Origin: Isoetes taiwanensis | Taxonomy: Eukaryota; Streptophyta; Lycopodiopsida; Isoetales; Isoetaceae | Length of the DNA stretch: 64,000 nucleotides | Direction: 5' to 3' | Assembly: GCA_021234155.1 (NCBI GenBank) | Contig: JAJEKV010000210.1 | Span: 157,501-221,500 of the forward strand | Part shown: positions 11,001 through 24,500 of the stretch, piece by piece | Position numbering within the stretch: position 1 is the first letter of the stretch | Layout of the letters: each line of letters starts with the position of its first letter | Notes under the pieces: model-generated | Told to the model about the DNA's origin: nothing | Seen by the model: the letters and a program-made list of their open reading frames with translations, nothing else | The model's database searches: none | Program-made: the position numbers and the translations under genes

Positions 11001-11820
11001 GCAACAATACAACAGAAATTTATCTTTGGAAGCACATTCAGAAACACCTAAGCTAATAAGCACATTACAGTGTCTTCTTTTAGAATAAAAAGTGGTCCTC
11101 TGCTACACTTTTGCAACTCTGAGAACAATAGAGACATGGAAAACACACAAAATAGAACCACCAGATTGCAAGCTTCTTGTTATACCTGTATCTTGACATA
11201 ACGAATGCAGTATGGACGAATGCACTATGGCAGTTCTTAAGATAGAACATTAAACCAATACATAAATCTATTGGCATGAAACTGGCTGCCTCTGCAAGGA
11301 TGGAAAAGAAATGAAAGGCTTTCTGAAGCTTTCTTCGGAAGCTTTCTGAAAGGCCCAAACTTGCAAAACATAGGCCCAAAGCAGTGAAAGATTTACAAAA
11401 TGATCAAAGCACATTTGGCAAATTGAAATCCTAAATACGCCATTTCGGACTTGGAAGCTAGAAGTAAACCCTTCAAGCTCACAGGCATAGGCAGACAAAT
11501 AAACAACAAATTCGGCCTCCTTAGAATAAGCATCTAAGACATTAGAAAACATGGTAGCTGCTTTTCTGGCTTCAGAGATACCAACAGTGACATTAAAATG
11601 CATTTTTCAGTGATTATTTCCTGGCACAATGAGCTCCAAACGCATGTAGAGACTTCCAAATGTCAATACAGATGTCTCAATATCTGAGCAAGTCGAATTT
11701 AGGTCATTCATTCCATTATGCACTCTATACTGTCTTTGCATTAAACAATTGACTTAAAAAATTAGATATAACATGAAATCATCCTAGTTGTATACTTAAT
11801 CCTAAGAGGACAGAAAACCA

Positions 11821-12010
11821 ACTACCTGGATTTGCACCAAAATCCGCTCGTAGAACTCGATAGTGCCCAACAGTGCTATCCAAGTGCTATTCAACTTCTG
11901 TACAAAAGAGGAAAAATTAAAAATTTAGAAGTGAGTGATTTTGTAGATAAAAGGACAGCAAATCTACTACCTGGGTTTACATCAAAATCCAGCCATAGAA
12001 CTCGGTAGTA
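11821..12010. repeat. Local duplication, period about 144 bp
   Basis: CTACCTGGATTTGCACCAAA with AATCCGCTCGTAGAACTCG (near 11822) recurs with substitutions near 11966 as CTACCTGGGTTTACATCAAA with AATCCAGCCATAGAACTCGG. Confidence 0.6.
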
Positions 12011-14583
12011 TATTCAGCTTCAATAGTTGCACACCTTGCATTCATTATAGGCAAACGGTAGGACTTGGGCAAAGCACCAAAGTAACATGGAACAAACCTG
12101 TTGAAAATGCAGATAAGACTCATTCAATCAAATCCGCTCACCTGATATCAAACTTGGCATGTCTGCGTGATTGCTACAAATGAGATTATTCTGTTAGAGA
12201 AGAGTTCAGTTTCAAATGATGCAATAAAATGGAGGCTAAATAATATGCATGCAAAAATCTAAATTTGAAGCTCCACATCTTCAACGACAATGTTTTGATG
12301 GAATGATGCGATGGATATTATTGAGCATGAACAAATGCCCATTAGATAAATAGAGCACAAAGGGTTCTATCATACATTTGGAATAAATAGAAGCTGCAAG
12401 CGGCCACGTAACAATCAGAAGATTTAGCTTGATCTTGTGAGGCTTTTAATCAGAACAGTGTGCCTTTAAAAACACAATTGTTGATGCATGTTACTAAGAG
12501 TAACGCCTTACCTAAAATTAAGGAAAACAAAACATCTATTAATGCAAAGCTTCTTATTACCAGATCGATTTGACCCCTGCCAACTGGTGCAGCGAGATTA
12601 AGATATAACACTTACCTAAATCCAGATGAAGCAGCGAAAGAATATTGTCACCTGATGCAATAGGTTTCAATGGGAGTAAAGACCAAATTAAAAACCAAAA
12701 GTAAACTCCAAATACTTACTTCTACATGCCGTTTCGCCAGCGTTAACTACACAACAAAAGAGAGGTTTCTAAGATAAGATACGAAATGCAGCCATCTGAC
12801 ATTGAAATTGCCTCAGACGTTTGATGCAAGTCAAAAACATGGTGACAAGCAAAATTAGAAAACCGATCCGTATGGCCAACATGCATGCTTCGACAGCTGC
12901 AGCAGGAAGGGATAATGCATCTGCCGAAGCCTAGGAATGGATAAGGCAAAGGAAATCCTATCAATAAACATATCTCAACACTTACGTTCGTGTATAAAGC
13001 TTGTATCCAGTGCAAACTTAGCTCCTAGACTGTGCAAAAGTTCACACAAAAACAGATTAGGGCAAAGATCTCACTTGAAAAAGAAAGCTCATAATCTCAC
13101 TTGAAAGAGAACGAAATCTGAATCACATCTGAATGAAATCTAAAACGAAATCAAATTTCATATGCCAATCTCACTTGAAAACGAACTTGAACAAAATGTT
13201 TTGTCTGCCGTCCACCATCCACCCTCTGCCTTATCTCTTCTTTTCATATAATCTAGACTTTCTAATCCGGCCAGCATGCAGGCCTCCATCGCCACCTGCA
13301 GTCATACCTAATCCGGTCAACCTTCAGCGACCGTGGAAAGCTACTTCAAAAAAAAATTTGCGATTTTTGGAAAATCGGATTTTTTTTCCGGACGACGAAA
13401 ATACCAAAACCTTGGGGAAATCAGCCAAGGAAAAAACCAAAAAAGTTTTTCTCCAGGCCGGAAAATCCAAATTTAAACAATAGATCATAGAATGTTTCAA
13501 TTTCCATTAGTATTTTTCAACAATATTTTCATACAAGGATCTTCCTATAAAATGGATGGCCAATAAGGTGATTCCAATTTGTTTGTGATTAAAATTATCG
13601 CGCAGTCATGATGAGTCCTTTGTTGGCTTCTATTTAACGGGCTTAATGCTTAGGTTGGCTACATTCCACAATAGATCATATCTTTATGCTACATAGATTG
13701 TTAATGAACATTAGCACAAATGGATTCTACTATAACTACACATTGAATTGTATAGATGTAAGGGATCAAATGCCCCTTTTCAGACTAGCTTTATGCCAAT
13801 TTCTTTGAATTGAGAGTACCCATTGTGCACCTTCAAAAAATGAATTTTATTATTCATTCAATGCGTCATGCTTGCACACACATGTAAAGTTACAGAATCC
13901 ATACACATTATGTATCAATTGTCAACCTCATACAGTCAGTGACAAGGAAACCATGTTACAGGGAAGTGACTCAACACTTAGGTGACGTCAATGTTTTATG
14001 GACAGATCAAAACACGAAATCGGATAGAAGTTGTTCATGCCTTAGACGTGGCACAAGATTTTTTCGTACACGTAAAAACATGGATAACTAGAATCCACCA
14101 GTTGCACCATGCCATTTCTAGTATATATTAGAACTTCCAAGGCATTCATTCTGCTACGAAAACAACAAAAAGGCATGGAGAGCTGCATCCACCTTTCAGC
14201 AATACCATTTTGTTATACGTTCAGCACATGTCAGTGGGCAACTGCATTGTGATTTAAGATGATATCCTTTGCCAAGGTTGACACCCTGCACATTATGACA
14301 AGAAGTATTAGTGAGGTGTGGGCCTAGGTGACATGAAGAAGCATTGAACAATTCCACCTTAAAATACCACGTATCTATCTTATACCTAAAATGACGTGTC
14401 CGAACCTAACTGGCTTAAATATGTATATCTCAGTATGACGTGTCGAAAGGCATTTGGAACTCAAGATGTGTCGTAAGGTTTCTGGACAGCGCAGAATGAT
14501 CAAGACAAACTAGAACACACACGAAATATCTATCCTAGGGCGTCGCTTCACGAGGAAATCGTGGGTGCAGAGCTATGTTTCCT

Positions 14584-14593
14584 GTATATATAG
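14584..14593 (+). promoter_or_regulatory. Probable TATA box of the monooxygenase gene
   Basis: GTATATATAG lies about 70 bases upstream of the start codon at 14661. This leaves room for a 5' leader of roughly 40-50 bases. No other TATA-like site sits closer. Confidence 0.55.
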
Positions 14594-14660
14594 CCATAAG
14601 GTTAGCTCCGGGATTCCATGTAGTGATTTATATTCTTATCTTTTTATGATTTCCTAGGCA

Positions 14661-16866
14661 ATGACTTCTGAATCCTGTGGAATAGTTATAGTTGGTGCTG
14701 GCATTGCAGGTCTTGCTACAGCCCTCGCATTTCACAGGTCTGTCGATCTCGGTATTTACTGCGTGTTTTCCACCTATCGATTTTCGCCATATGTTTAACC
14801 TATACAATCTATCTAGGTTTTTCAAATGTATGTTCTTCTATCTGGGCATGTAACTAATGTTTTTTTCTCAGGTTAGGATTGAAAACACTCGTTCTTGAGC
14901 AGTCAGACAAGCTAAGAGCAGGTGGAACCTCGATTTCTCTTTGGGAAAATGCTTGGCATGCCCTAGATGCACTTGGTATCTCAGATGAATTGCGTAAAGA
15001 CTATTTGAACATCTCTTGGTAAGCTTGAATTTTTTCTGCTACATCCATAATGCAAAATTTCTTATACTTGTCCTCATTTTCTAACCTCACAAAAGCTAGC
15101 AGAATGTCTGTTTGTTTCCTGCATGCGGTGGCATTGCATGAGAATAGGCTTTGATATTATGTATACTTTGATATTTTGTAAACCACAAGCCAATTCTTTT
15201 TTTATCCAGTGCTGAGATTCTTTCTGAGACTGGGAAGTTGATCCAACACGTCAGCTTTAGTAATGGTAGCAGGTAAAACAGAATTCCATTGCACTTTCTT
15301 TTCTTATATATAGAAACATTCATTTGTTTGGTATGTTCTTTACAATTTAAAACTTTAAAACAAGATCGAAGTGGTCAAGACTTTTCTTAGTACTCTCATC
15401 CTTATTATGTCTTTTATTAGGAAGAGTACAAGGAAGAATGCTTGTCCCATTCTATTAATTTCATTTTATTGCCATCTTGATGTGTTTAGTCTAGTAGCAA
15501 GCATTTTTCCATATGTAGTTGGTGTCAAAATCTCTGCTATAGACTTGTGATGATAGTAAGATGTAGTGCTTAAACTTTCCCTAATTTTACATTCCAGCCA
15601 TGAATTGAGGGCAGTGGAGCGCATAGCACTTGTGAAAGCTCTTGCAAAGCCCCTTCCTAAAGAAACTATTAGATTTAATAGTAAGGTGGAAAAAATATCC
15701 AAAGCTAAGGAGGAATCTCGTATCACTATTTATTTGGAAGATGAAACAACTATTACTTCAGAGGTATGGGTTATCTGGTTTAAGGATGTATTTTCAGTCA
15801 CTAATCTCCCATGGAGAGATGTTGCAGATTGTTGTTGGATGTGATGGTGTGCATTCTGCTGTTGCCAAATGGATGGGGCTAAAGGAACCAAGTTTTGTGG
15901 GACAATACGTTATTCGAGGTGCAGCTCAATATCCGATGGGTCACAAATTTGGTTCAATTTCTAGGCAATATATCGGGAGAGGTGTTCATACAGGAATTGC
16001 TCCCATATCTTTTGATAAGATCTACTGGTTCCTTGCTTTTAACAATCCTGAGCAAGGTCTCTCCTCCCCTTCCCGCCACACTCTCCCCATAAGATGCTGT
16101 CGATGGTCTAACGTATATCAGTGACTAGCTCTTCCCGTAAGATGCTATAGATGATCTGGAAAGGATAGTGAGAGATGCATGATAAAGTATTTTAATTAAC
16201 GATGTCATTGACTAGCTCTTCTCATTAGATTAGATGCTGTTATAGCGAAATATGCATGGAACGATCTTTTTTTGAAATATGTGCTTGTTTACAAGTTCTG
16301 TAGGAGCATGGAAAAAAAAAGGCCAAAACGTTTTAACATGTACATTTGCAGGTCTGATGGTTGAACCAGAGGGAATGAAAGCAGCGGCAAAGGCATTGCT
16401 TGAAGATTGGTCAAACAATAGTAAAGGAGTCATGTATGATCTCATAGACAACTCGCCGCTGTATACGTTAAGTATAAGTGCATTAAGAGATAGGTGGGAT
16501 CTTCCCTTTTTCCCAAAGTTGGCAATTAATGGAGGGACACTTGCTGGGGATGCCCTACATCCTATGACACATAACCTGGCACAAGGAGGATGTTTGGCAT
16601 TAGAAGATGGAGTTATTCTAGCACGTGGAATTTACACTGCTCTTAAAGCCCAAAAAGAGTCGAGTCAGGGGTTATACCTTGCTCTAGAAACATATGTGAA
16701 GGAAAGATGGAAGAGATTCTTACCATTGACAATGGGTGTAGTTATGACATTGAGTTCTCCGTTAATATGCTACCTTAGAGACAACTTTGTTCTTCAGTTT
16801 TTGCTTCGAGCTCGCATTTACTCAAGGCACACTTGTTTTGATTGTGGAGACCTTCTCATACCTTAG
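14661..16866 (+). CDS. FAD-dependent monooxygenase, MO1/CTF2-like (six exons)
   Basis: Probable flavoprotein of the aromatic-hydroxylase fold; the plant MO1/CTF2 group is distantly related to zeaxanthin epoxidase and its substrates are poorly known. Coding exons inferred from GT-AG sites and continuous frame: 14661-14737, 14872-15018, 15210-15272, 15598-15763, 15828-16056 and 16352-16866. They encode 398 residues, about normal for the family. Visible motifs are the FAD GXGXXG at G12-G17 (VGAGIAG), LEQSDKLRAGGTSISLW, the DG motif VVGCDGVHSAV near 153-162, and the second FAD site GDALHPMTHNLAQGG with D294. The usual PDLGQG here reads HNLAQG. There is no obvious transit peptide. Introns are 134, 191, 325, 64 and 295 bases. 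No break is visible, so the gene is probably functional. Confidence 0.9.
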
Positions 16867-18171
16867 TTGTCGCAAGCATTGAAGGGCATATAGACCTCCA
16901 CCCCGCTTGCTTTGAATAGCCATAGTCACTCGCGATCCCACTCCTTGCTTGGCAAAGGACCTAAAATTCTTATAGGTCTTCTTAGCTCATTGAATGAATA
17001 TTCCCATTGTATACAAGAATTTATCGCGGTGGTTGTCACCGCCGCTACTTGTGCTTTTTAGTTTGTGTCTTTAAGACAAAAAAAGGAATAGCCATTGATA
17101 TTCCATCATGCACACTTCCTTTAAATTAATTAAGCATTACAAACAACTCATAAAAAAATTCACCATAATATTATAGTTGGTCAATAACAATGATGTCATT
17201 TTCCTAACCTTATAAATTTGAGTACATGCGATAATGATTTTTACTTGGGAACACATGATGTATTCAAGTGCCTAGTGTGTGTTAAAAAATGCATTAAAAA
17301 ATGTTCATCTTATGGCTATCCATATTCATATGAAGGAGATATTATAGTTTTTGAGGCCGGATGTTGCAGGTACATGGGATCATGACTTTGTTGTAGCTAC
17401 ATACCACTATATAATACCACTATATAATGGGCAAAATAACTAAAACATTCTATTAGAAAAACTCAAATGTGTGGAATTTGTTTAAAATAGTCAGCAGTTT
17501 GTGGGTTTCAAAAAAAAAGAGAAGTTATATGGAATGACACGCTTAATATAGAAAAACCGATAGAGATAAAAATAAATAAAATCTTTTCAATGACGTGGAC
17601 AACATACCCAAGTTTAATAGCTTATGAGGTGGGTAAACTTATGAGGTGGGATAGCATGTTTTAATATTGAAAGCTTAAACGATTACATTGCTCAGCAGTA
17701 TAGTGAGGGGACAAATAATCTTCAAAAAAGATATGTGTGTGTTACATCTATTGAATTCAAATCATACTCATCTACACGGCCTGCACTACACTGCCCAAGC
17801 ACTTGCATGAGGTGTCAAAGCCACAGGTAGCTTACCTTTACCTTTGTGTTAGTATCTTCTTATTATTTCTCTTGCAACACTAGCAAGTTCTTTCGCGAAC
17901 ATCATTGCTTCACTTGTTGTCTCTAAGCAAATAGGCGCGAAAGCATGAATATCTTCTCTGGCAGAACTAAGCAAATAGGTGCAAAAGCATGAATACCTTC
18001 TCTGGCAGAATTTTGTTCTTACTGTAGATGCATCGAAATAAGATAAAGATTCAATGCTGATTTGATGGAAACTGGTTCAAGGTGGAGTTCCTTATGTGCT
18101 CTAGGTTCAAAATCTTCCGTGAATTAATGCCATTCTTTTTTTTTTATGATTCATATCAGCTTATGTGCCAA
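16867..18171. other. 3' flank of the monooxygenase gene; no gene seen
   Basis: AT-rich sequence without a supported gene. It contains a short repeat of ACCACTATATAAT (near 17404) and a tandem duplication of about 45 bp at 17924-18013 (AAGCAAATAGGCGCGAAAGC, then AAGCAAATAGGTGCAAAAGC). The poly(A) site of the upstream gene probably lies in the first few hundred bases but no signal is decisive. Confidence 0.5.
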
Positions 18172-18379
18172 GTTTCAAATGGCATGAATGCTTCATGACC
18201 TTATGGTAGTGAATCTCTGCAGATCATATTCAGAGATCTCAAAGCATCCAATATTCTTCTTGTTTCAAATGGCATGGATGCTTCCATGACCTTATGGTAG
18301 TGAATAACTTTGTAGCTCTTGGTATGTGCAGATTATATTTAGAGATCTCAAAGCATCAAATATTCTTCTTGACAACAAT
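18172..18379. repeat. Tandem duplication of a kinase exon edge
   Basis: GTTTCAAATGGCATGAATGC at about 18172 and GTTTCAAATGGCATGGATGC at about 18263 start two copies. Each runs through CTTCATGACCTTATGGTAGTG-like text into GCAGAT(C/T)ATATT(C/T)AGAGATC and CAAAGCATC. Confidence 0.8.
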
Positions 18380-18930
18380 ATTCACCCAAAGCTGTCAGAT
18401 TTTGGGCTTGCTAGGTAAGGCCCTAAAGTCGGTGACACCCATGTCACAGCAACGGTATGTGCAAAATTCTCCTTTTTACATAGGCCTGTTAGTTAATGCT
18501 TACCATTCTTGATTTGAGACACCCACATGAAAGCGTATCTGCAGGTTGTTGGCACTGTGGGTTATGCTGCGCCAGAATATGTTCAAACTGGACGTTTAAC
18601 AGCTAAGAGTGATGTTTGGAGCTTTGGCATGGTTCTGCTTGAATTACTGATTGGAAGGAGAGCAGTAGATCGTCTTCGACCTAAGAAGGCGCGTCGACTA
18701 ATTGAGTGGGTGAGACCTTATATAAATAATAGCTAGAAGTTTTATCTGATCATGGATCCACAGTTAAAAGGTGATTATCATGCAAAAGCTGCAAGAGATG
18801 TTGTTGCTCTTTTAGCTTGGAAATGTATTGGGAAGCACCCAAAATAAAGGCAAAAAATGAGTGAAGTTATACAGTGATTAAGTATGAAACTGTAGAAAAA
18901 CACGGCTTTGGTTGATTTGCAGCTAGGGCA
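18172..18930 (+). pseudogene. Receptor-like cytoplasmic kinase (RLCK-VII/PBL-like) relic
   Basis: The catalytic loop and later kinase motifs are present but broken. At 18331-18450 the frame reads [14 protein letters not shown], then LSDFGLAR, then a stop, then THVTAT. An intron-like gap follows (GT near 18453, CAG near 18544). [30 protein letters not shown] and [10 protein letters not shown] follow up to a TAG near 18734. The same frame then continues as MDPQLKGDYHAKAARDVV. The family normally reads [12 protein letters not shown] and MGTYGYAAPEY. The N-lobe is absent and there are at least three stops, so it is a non-processed pseudogene. The catalytic-loop exon is itself partly duplicated (18216-18262). 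Confidence 0.85.
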
Positions 18931-19817
18931 AAAGAGCTGCAGCGAACATATTCGTCCCTGAAGAATTTTCTTCTAGTAGTGCTAGAAAATCAATATACAG
19001 AGGCACACAGAATGGTGGACATGCCCAAAGCTTAAGGCTACAATTTCTGGAGCTTGAAAGAAGTGCATTGCCGAATCAAGAAATCGAGTTGTGATTCCAT
19101 TCTATCCAGGTCGCTCATATTTACTTGAGCCCAATAATCCACCATATTTACTTGAACACAATAATCCGTTATGCAAAGGAAATTGAGATACACCAGCTTG
19201 AGGACTTGAATAGACTAAAAAAAAACTAAAAATCCTTTTTCGAATTGGTAATTATAACATGTAGATTTTATCTGTGCCTGCAAATAGATTGAAGCAATTA
19301 CGTGGTTGAGAAGAAACTTCATCTTTAGACTCCATCCTTACAGGGTAATCAAATCGATCCTGCAGAAAAAATGGCACAAAGACCATCTTTGAGATCATTT
19401 GCTTATAACATATTACTAACCTATTGTGAAGAAGGATCAAAGAGTGATGAAAAGGCTTGAATCGAGAATTAATCCAATGTACAGAGCCAAAAAACCTGAA
19501 TCTTCATTCTTTCATTCAGCCCAAGCTAAGCATTAATTCACATCCACTAGATCTATATTATTGTAGACTTTCAAAGGCTCTGCACTGACATGATATTTCA
19601 AGATTTTATGCAAGAATAGTGTCAATAGTGCCAGACATATCTGTAGCTCGTGTAGTACAGTCGTGAGATTGCACTGTCAGATTTCGGCAGTTGGAACTCT
19701 GCCTCCCATTCCCTTGTGCCTATTCAAAACCCAAAAATCTCCCAAGATTGGACGCTACCGACCTAGCTCAGGAGAAAAATCACGCCACTTCAAGCTGATG
19801 GAAGTCCACTCCTCCCT

Positions 19818-20060
19818 TTTGTATCAACGAAAAAATGAAACCGACCGATTTCAGAGTTATTTTGTGCTTTTCACAACTCCAACTCTGTTTTATGGCACCT
19901 GAATCTAGCCGAAATTGAAAATCCACAACCACGGGTTGCCGGAACCAAAGCATCTGCAGAAGAAGTAAACCATAGGTCCGACTGATTTCACAGTATTCTG
20001 TGCTTTTCACAACCCCAACTCTATGCGATGATACTTGAATCCTGCCGAAATTTTGAACAC
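19818..20060. repeat. Local duplication, period about 138 bp
   Basis: TTTTGTGCTTTTCACAACTCC (first 20 bases) near 19859 and a TTCTGTGCTTTTCACAACCC version near 19994 sit in two diverged copies. Both contain ACCGA/CCGACTGATTTCA before and a GCCGAAAT segment after. Confidence 0.65.
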
Positions 20061-20510
20061 CAAGCTTTGGTTCAGAACTGAAACCCAAAGGCAGCCTAGA
20101 ATCGCCGCAATATCAGAACTAATCTTCTAAATTGGTGGTTCTGGTGGTTATGATGCCGCCCACTAATCATAGGCTACTAATAATCGCTGCCTTCAACTGC
20201 AAAATCCAAAGGGAATCAATGCTTAGCTATGCCTTGGACTGTCGCTGCCGCCTCCTTTTATACAAAAGCACAGGCCCATCTAGAACATTCCTGGCTACAA
20301 CGTTCTAACTTTCTGCAGAATTCTAGAACCTAGTATGAGCATCTAGAACCATCTCTCAAGCTACTCTTTCCAGTACACGTGTCTATTATAAGAGGCTTAG
20401 TTTTATCATCCTTATTAAAAATTCTAAAAATGCTTGCGTATGTTAAGCTAGCCCCTTACTCTCCTTATTACAATTATATATTATCATCATCTTTATTGTA
20501 TTATCATCAT

Positions 20511-21578
20511 CCTCTATAATCGCTAATCCTCTATAATCGCTAATCCTGACCATCTAAAAAGGGCATACTCTCAATGATATGCCCTATCCCTAAACCAGAA
20601 CCGTCGAACCCGAGTCAAGATGGGGTCAAAACCCCATTTCCACGTCACCCTAAGGTGCACCAGAATGTATTCGATTGGAGTCAACTGCGTACATACACAA
20701 GTACCAACCATCTGAACCTGTTCTGCAAACATACAGTTAAAGCAACGTGTCTGCTATGAATCAATATTGTGCACAACTATGTGACTTGCAAAAAGATTTA
20801 CAGGGGATCCGTCTACATGCAAGCCCAATCCTAACCCTGCTGCACATGCTACTGCAGTTCATAACATAATAAACAAACAAATAAGACAATGAAGCAGGAG
20901 GAGTTGAACCTCGCTGGCCGAAACCAGTACCCTGATGCTTCACAAACAACTCAACCTGTTTTGCCTCCTAAATGCATGGCCCAACCTCATTCTCTTGACG
21001 AACTGTAGACCAACCTGCTGCACATGTTACAGGACCTCCATTGCTGCTGAAGAATGGGCTCCTATGCATCCACTGCCATTCTGCCAACAAGAAGAAAGAA
21101 ACAAAGAACACAATGAAGCACGGGGAGTTGAAATTTCGCATGGGCTGCTGCAGCATAGGAGGAAGCATGGGGATTTGAACCCCCTGGCCAAAAGGCAGTT
21201 CCGGAAAACCTCAAAATCAAACACCATCTCTGCCAAACCAGACAACACCTGCTGAAGCGAAACACAAGCACAAGAAGGAAGAGGGCTTAAAAGACAAAAC
21301 GAAATCATATTTCTTGCCTATGGCGGAAATCGAACATGCTCTTGGCTATGGCAGAAGGAAGGATGTCGGATTCTGCATCTGTGCCCTCTGTGCCCTGAAC
21401 CCTCCCAGATTAACTCCATATTTACTGCTGCCAGAATCGATTTGAATACGCCGGTCGCCTCTGAACCCTGCCAGAAAAAGTCCGCCATGGCCAAGCAGCC
21501 GCCCACGGAAGAACTCCGCCATGCCCTGCCCTGACGCCCAAATTCGACACGAATCCCACTTTCCTAATACAGAAAGGA
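20511..21578 (-). repeat. 1.07 kb interspersed repeat, copy 1 (minus relative to copy 2)
   Basis: The reverse complement of this stretch aligns end to end with 36507-37565. Homology runs from the CCTCTATAATCG side to the TTTCCTAATACAGAAAGGAAA side and stops abruptly at both. The sequence contains tRNA B-box-like motifs (GGGGTTCAAATCCCC, AGGTTCAACTCC), but no A box or tail convinced me. I recognise no coding domain and no LTR terminal TG/CA. The family is unclassified. This copy is rich in intact CAG/CTG triplets. Confidence 0.85.
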
Positions 21579-24500
21579 AAAAAAATGGCACACCTTATTG
21601 GCACACCTTATAAAACCCACACCACATTTACTGACATCAGTATAATACTATTTTGGCATACGAATACACCCTTAAACCATGCACAATCATATGTAATACC
21701 ACACCCAAACAACATTTTGGGAACTTAATAGAGATAATTTGTCTTTTCATTCTCTTTCTTTCTTTTTGAGTCGATTGTGCGTTTAAATCTTCCTCGTCCT
21801 TTTTCAGACCATTGTGCTGGTACATATCATTTCGGTAAATGCGTAATGGATTGACATACGTCATCTTTTCATATAATTGTCAAATAAGTTCATGTCCATC
21901 TATAGGGAAGATACTTTAATAGAAATAAAAAGTTTATCGCAGCATCCAAGGCTGTCACAAAACATTCTTCATTGTTTGGTTTACATATTCTCGAATAAGG
22001 GCTTGCATGAAAACAGACAAAAGCTCATAGCTATGCTTTTCATTCATCTCAATAGTTTTTCTACAATGGTATAGAATGGGTAGTTGCACATTACAAGCTA
22101 TCCAAAAAATAAAAAACATAGGGAATATCTAGTTATAACACTTGGACCCCAAATAAAATTGTTTGCTACAAATGTTGGTTAGTGTACTTGCCGAGAGCTT
22201 ATCGCCGGGATTAAAAAAACCCCCTTTGGGGTTTTCAGGAAAAACCCTAGCGATAAGATCTCGGCAAGGGGCTTGGACAACGGAAGGCCGCTAAAAGTCC
22301 CAGTCGATATTTTTTGGGATACGCACTTTGTTAAGAACTACTTTTAACACTTACTTTGGTCCATTCCCATCATTAGCAACGTGTAGTTTCACATGTCAAA
22401 CATTAGCTAGTTTGGTCTAGAATATGAGAGAAGAACATTCTTTAAAGTAGTCTTTTCTTTTCTCTTCTTCTTTCTTTTTCTCTTGACAAGTTGTGCATCA
22501 GACATTGAGAATTAACGTCAAAGTGCACTCTTTTAAGCCAGATGTCAGTCCTCTTTGTCCTATCTAACTTATATGATCATTTTCGTCCCATTTAGGCAAT
22601 TGTTCACGCATCGTTGAGTACACTTCTCACAAGCCAGGAAATCCTCCTTGGCCTTCTTCCTCATAGATGGCCCTACTGGGTAGTATGGAATAATCGATAC
22701 CAAGTAGTTTTTAGAGGTGAATGCACTCCTACTATATGCCTCTATCAAGAGATTAAATCTCGTCTACATGACCAGCATTTGACTTCTAGGTTATATCTTG
22801 TAATGTTAAGGACAAGGTTTAGGTGCATATTCACGTGGGGACAGACTCCGAGCATCCAGAACTAATGGATGGGCATATTTGCAAGTTATTTCTTAATCTA
22901 GACCATAGATAGCAATCCTCGCTTGTGGGGTATGCTTGTACAAGTTTTGGTACACTGTGTAACGACGTTTGCGAAATACTATAAGGTTTGAGGCAATTTA
23001 CTAAATAGTGTTGATTTCGTACATGTATTATGAGATTTTAGGGAGTACAAAAGAGAATCTCGCTGCCCAACATCACCTCTTGTGTGAATATGCACCCAAA
23101 CCAAAAGGGGTTTTCAGGGGATTATAATTTAAGAGTGTTGGATGTAATTGTTGGTATTAACTTAAAAGGTTTATGGTCCCTTTGGGACCATAGGAATTGT
23201 GTAGTATGTACATCTCTATAGGGGTCTTTGGAAAGATGTAGTAGACAAACATGTGCTTTGAATTGAACATAACCATAATGCAAGAAGAAGCATATTTCTA
23301 TGTTAACAAGCATATTCATAAGCATAGCAAACATACAAAAAGGAAGTTTAAGCCAGCTTGTTTGTTACAATAGTAATGAAGGAAATTCTTTATTCTGCAA
23401 GCCACGAGGAAAATACCTTGGGCAATCCCATTACATAAATAGAATGAGAACATAGAATAAGGCATATGAGGAATTGATGGCAAAGGATGCAGTCATCGTG
23501 TTGCCATTGTGCTCAAAGTAAGCTTCCAGCAAGTTTAGACTCAATACAATGAAGAGGAAACCTAGAACGGCTAGGCCATTTACAATAATTAGAAAAGTGG
23601 GAACTGAGCTAAAGCTAGAGTTTTCTTTACAGTTGAGAGCAGAGATAAGTTCTGTATATGTAAAAATAAATAAAAATTATTATGTATTTTTGACTTTTCA
23701 CGTATAAAACAGTTTTCGCGTATGTATACATTGCCATGGCTGCAATATTATGTCACAGAATTGAACATTTGCATCCTGCCGAAAATTTATATTTGTTTAA
23801 GTGTCATTTGCGGATGCCTCGTGAGGCCTCATGCTAAACAAGCATGTTCGCAAAACTATAAAGTGGCATTGCGCAAAAACTGGTGTTTTGGCAAAACTGA
23901 TGCTTTGAGGACACATCTTGCCTATAAAACTCAATGGACTAATATGAATGAGGCACTCATCCAAAATGGTGAGCAATTCTCGTCTAGCATGGTGTAGGCC
24001 ATGTGTACTTAGTGTAGAGTTCTAGTGTAGGTTCTATCGAGCTGCGTGGCTCAATCCTTGCCTGGCTTATACCACTGTGAGTTACTCCGGTGTCCCATAT
24101 GGCACGGGCCGCTCTGCCATGTATACTTGATAGAGTCTTTGGCAAATCCGAGTTGGTAGAAATATTAATCTACTAGACTAGCCTAACCATTTTTAAACTA
24201 TTTAGCTTATCTTTCCACTAGATAGGATAAAATCCCGCAGCATTGGCAAACAATCCGAGCGTATTATGATACAAGTTCTACCACGTTGGGGATTATTGGG
24301 GATTATCACTGATAGAATCCCCAGCCACTCCCAACAAGCATATTTGGCAGCCATGAAAGGTCCCGCATCCCAATTCTTTTCCAGCCAAAGCATGCCTAAC
24401 TTGAGGCACATTGTGAGGCCTCCACCGGCTTCCCTCCCGTTGCTTGGTCCACACTTTTGTAGTACATGCTCATTTTGTAGGCCCTATATATACAAGGCTC

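Larger units (their letters stand above)
7131..14583. other. Gene-poor stretch, degenerate
   Basis: Apart from the second Helitron end and a tandem duplication near 11.8-12.0 kb, I see no supported gene. The open frames are short, AT-rich and unrelated to any family I recognise. The stretch could be the body of one or two decayed Helitrons. Around 13330-13460 there is an A/T homopolymer-rich patch. Confidence 0.5.

Noticed and set aside
22187-22268. Bacterial-style rho-independent terminator
   Set aside because: The hairpin is far longer than a terminator and the context is plant nuclear repeat DNA.
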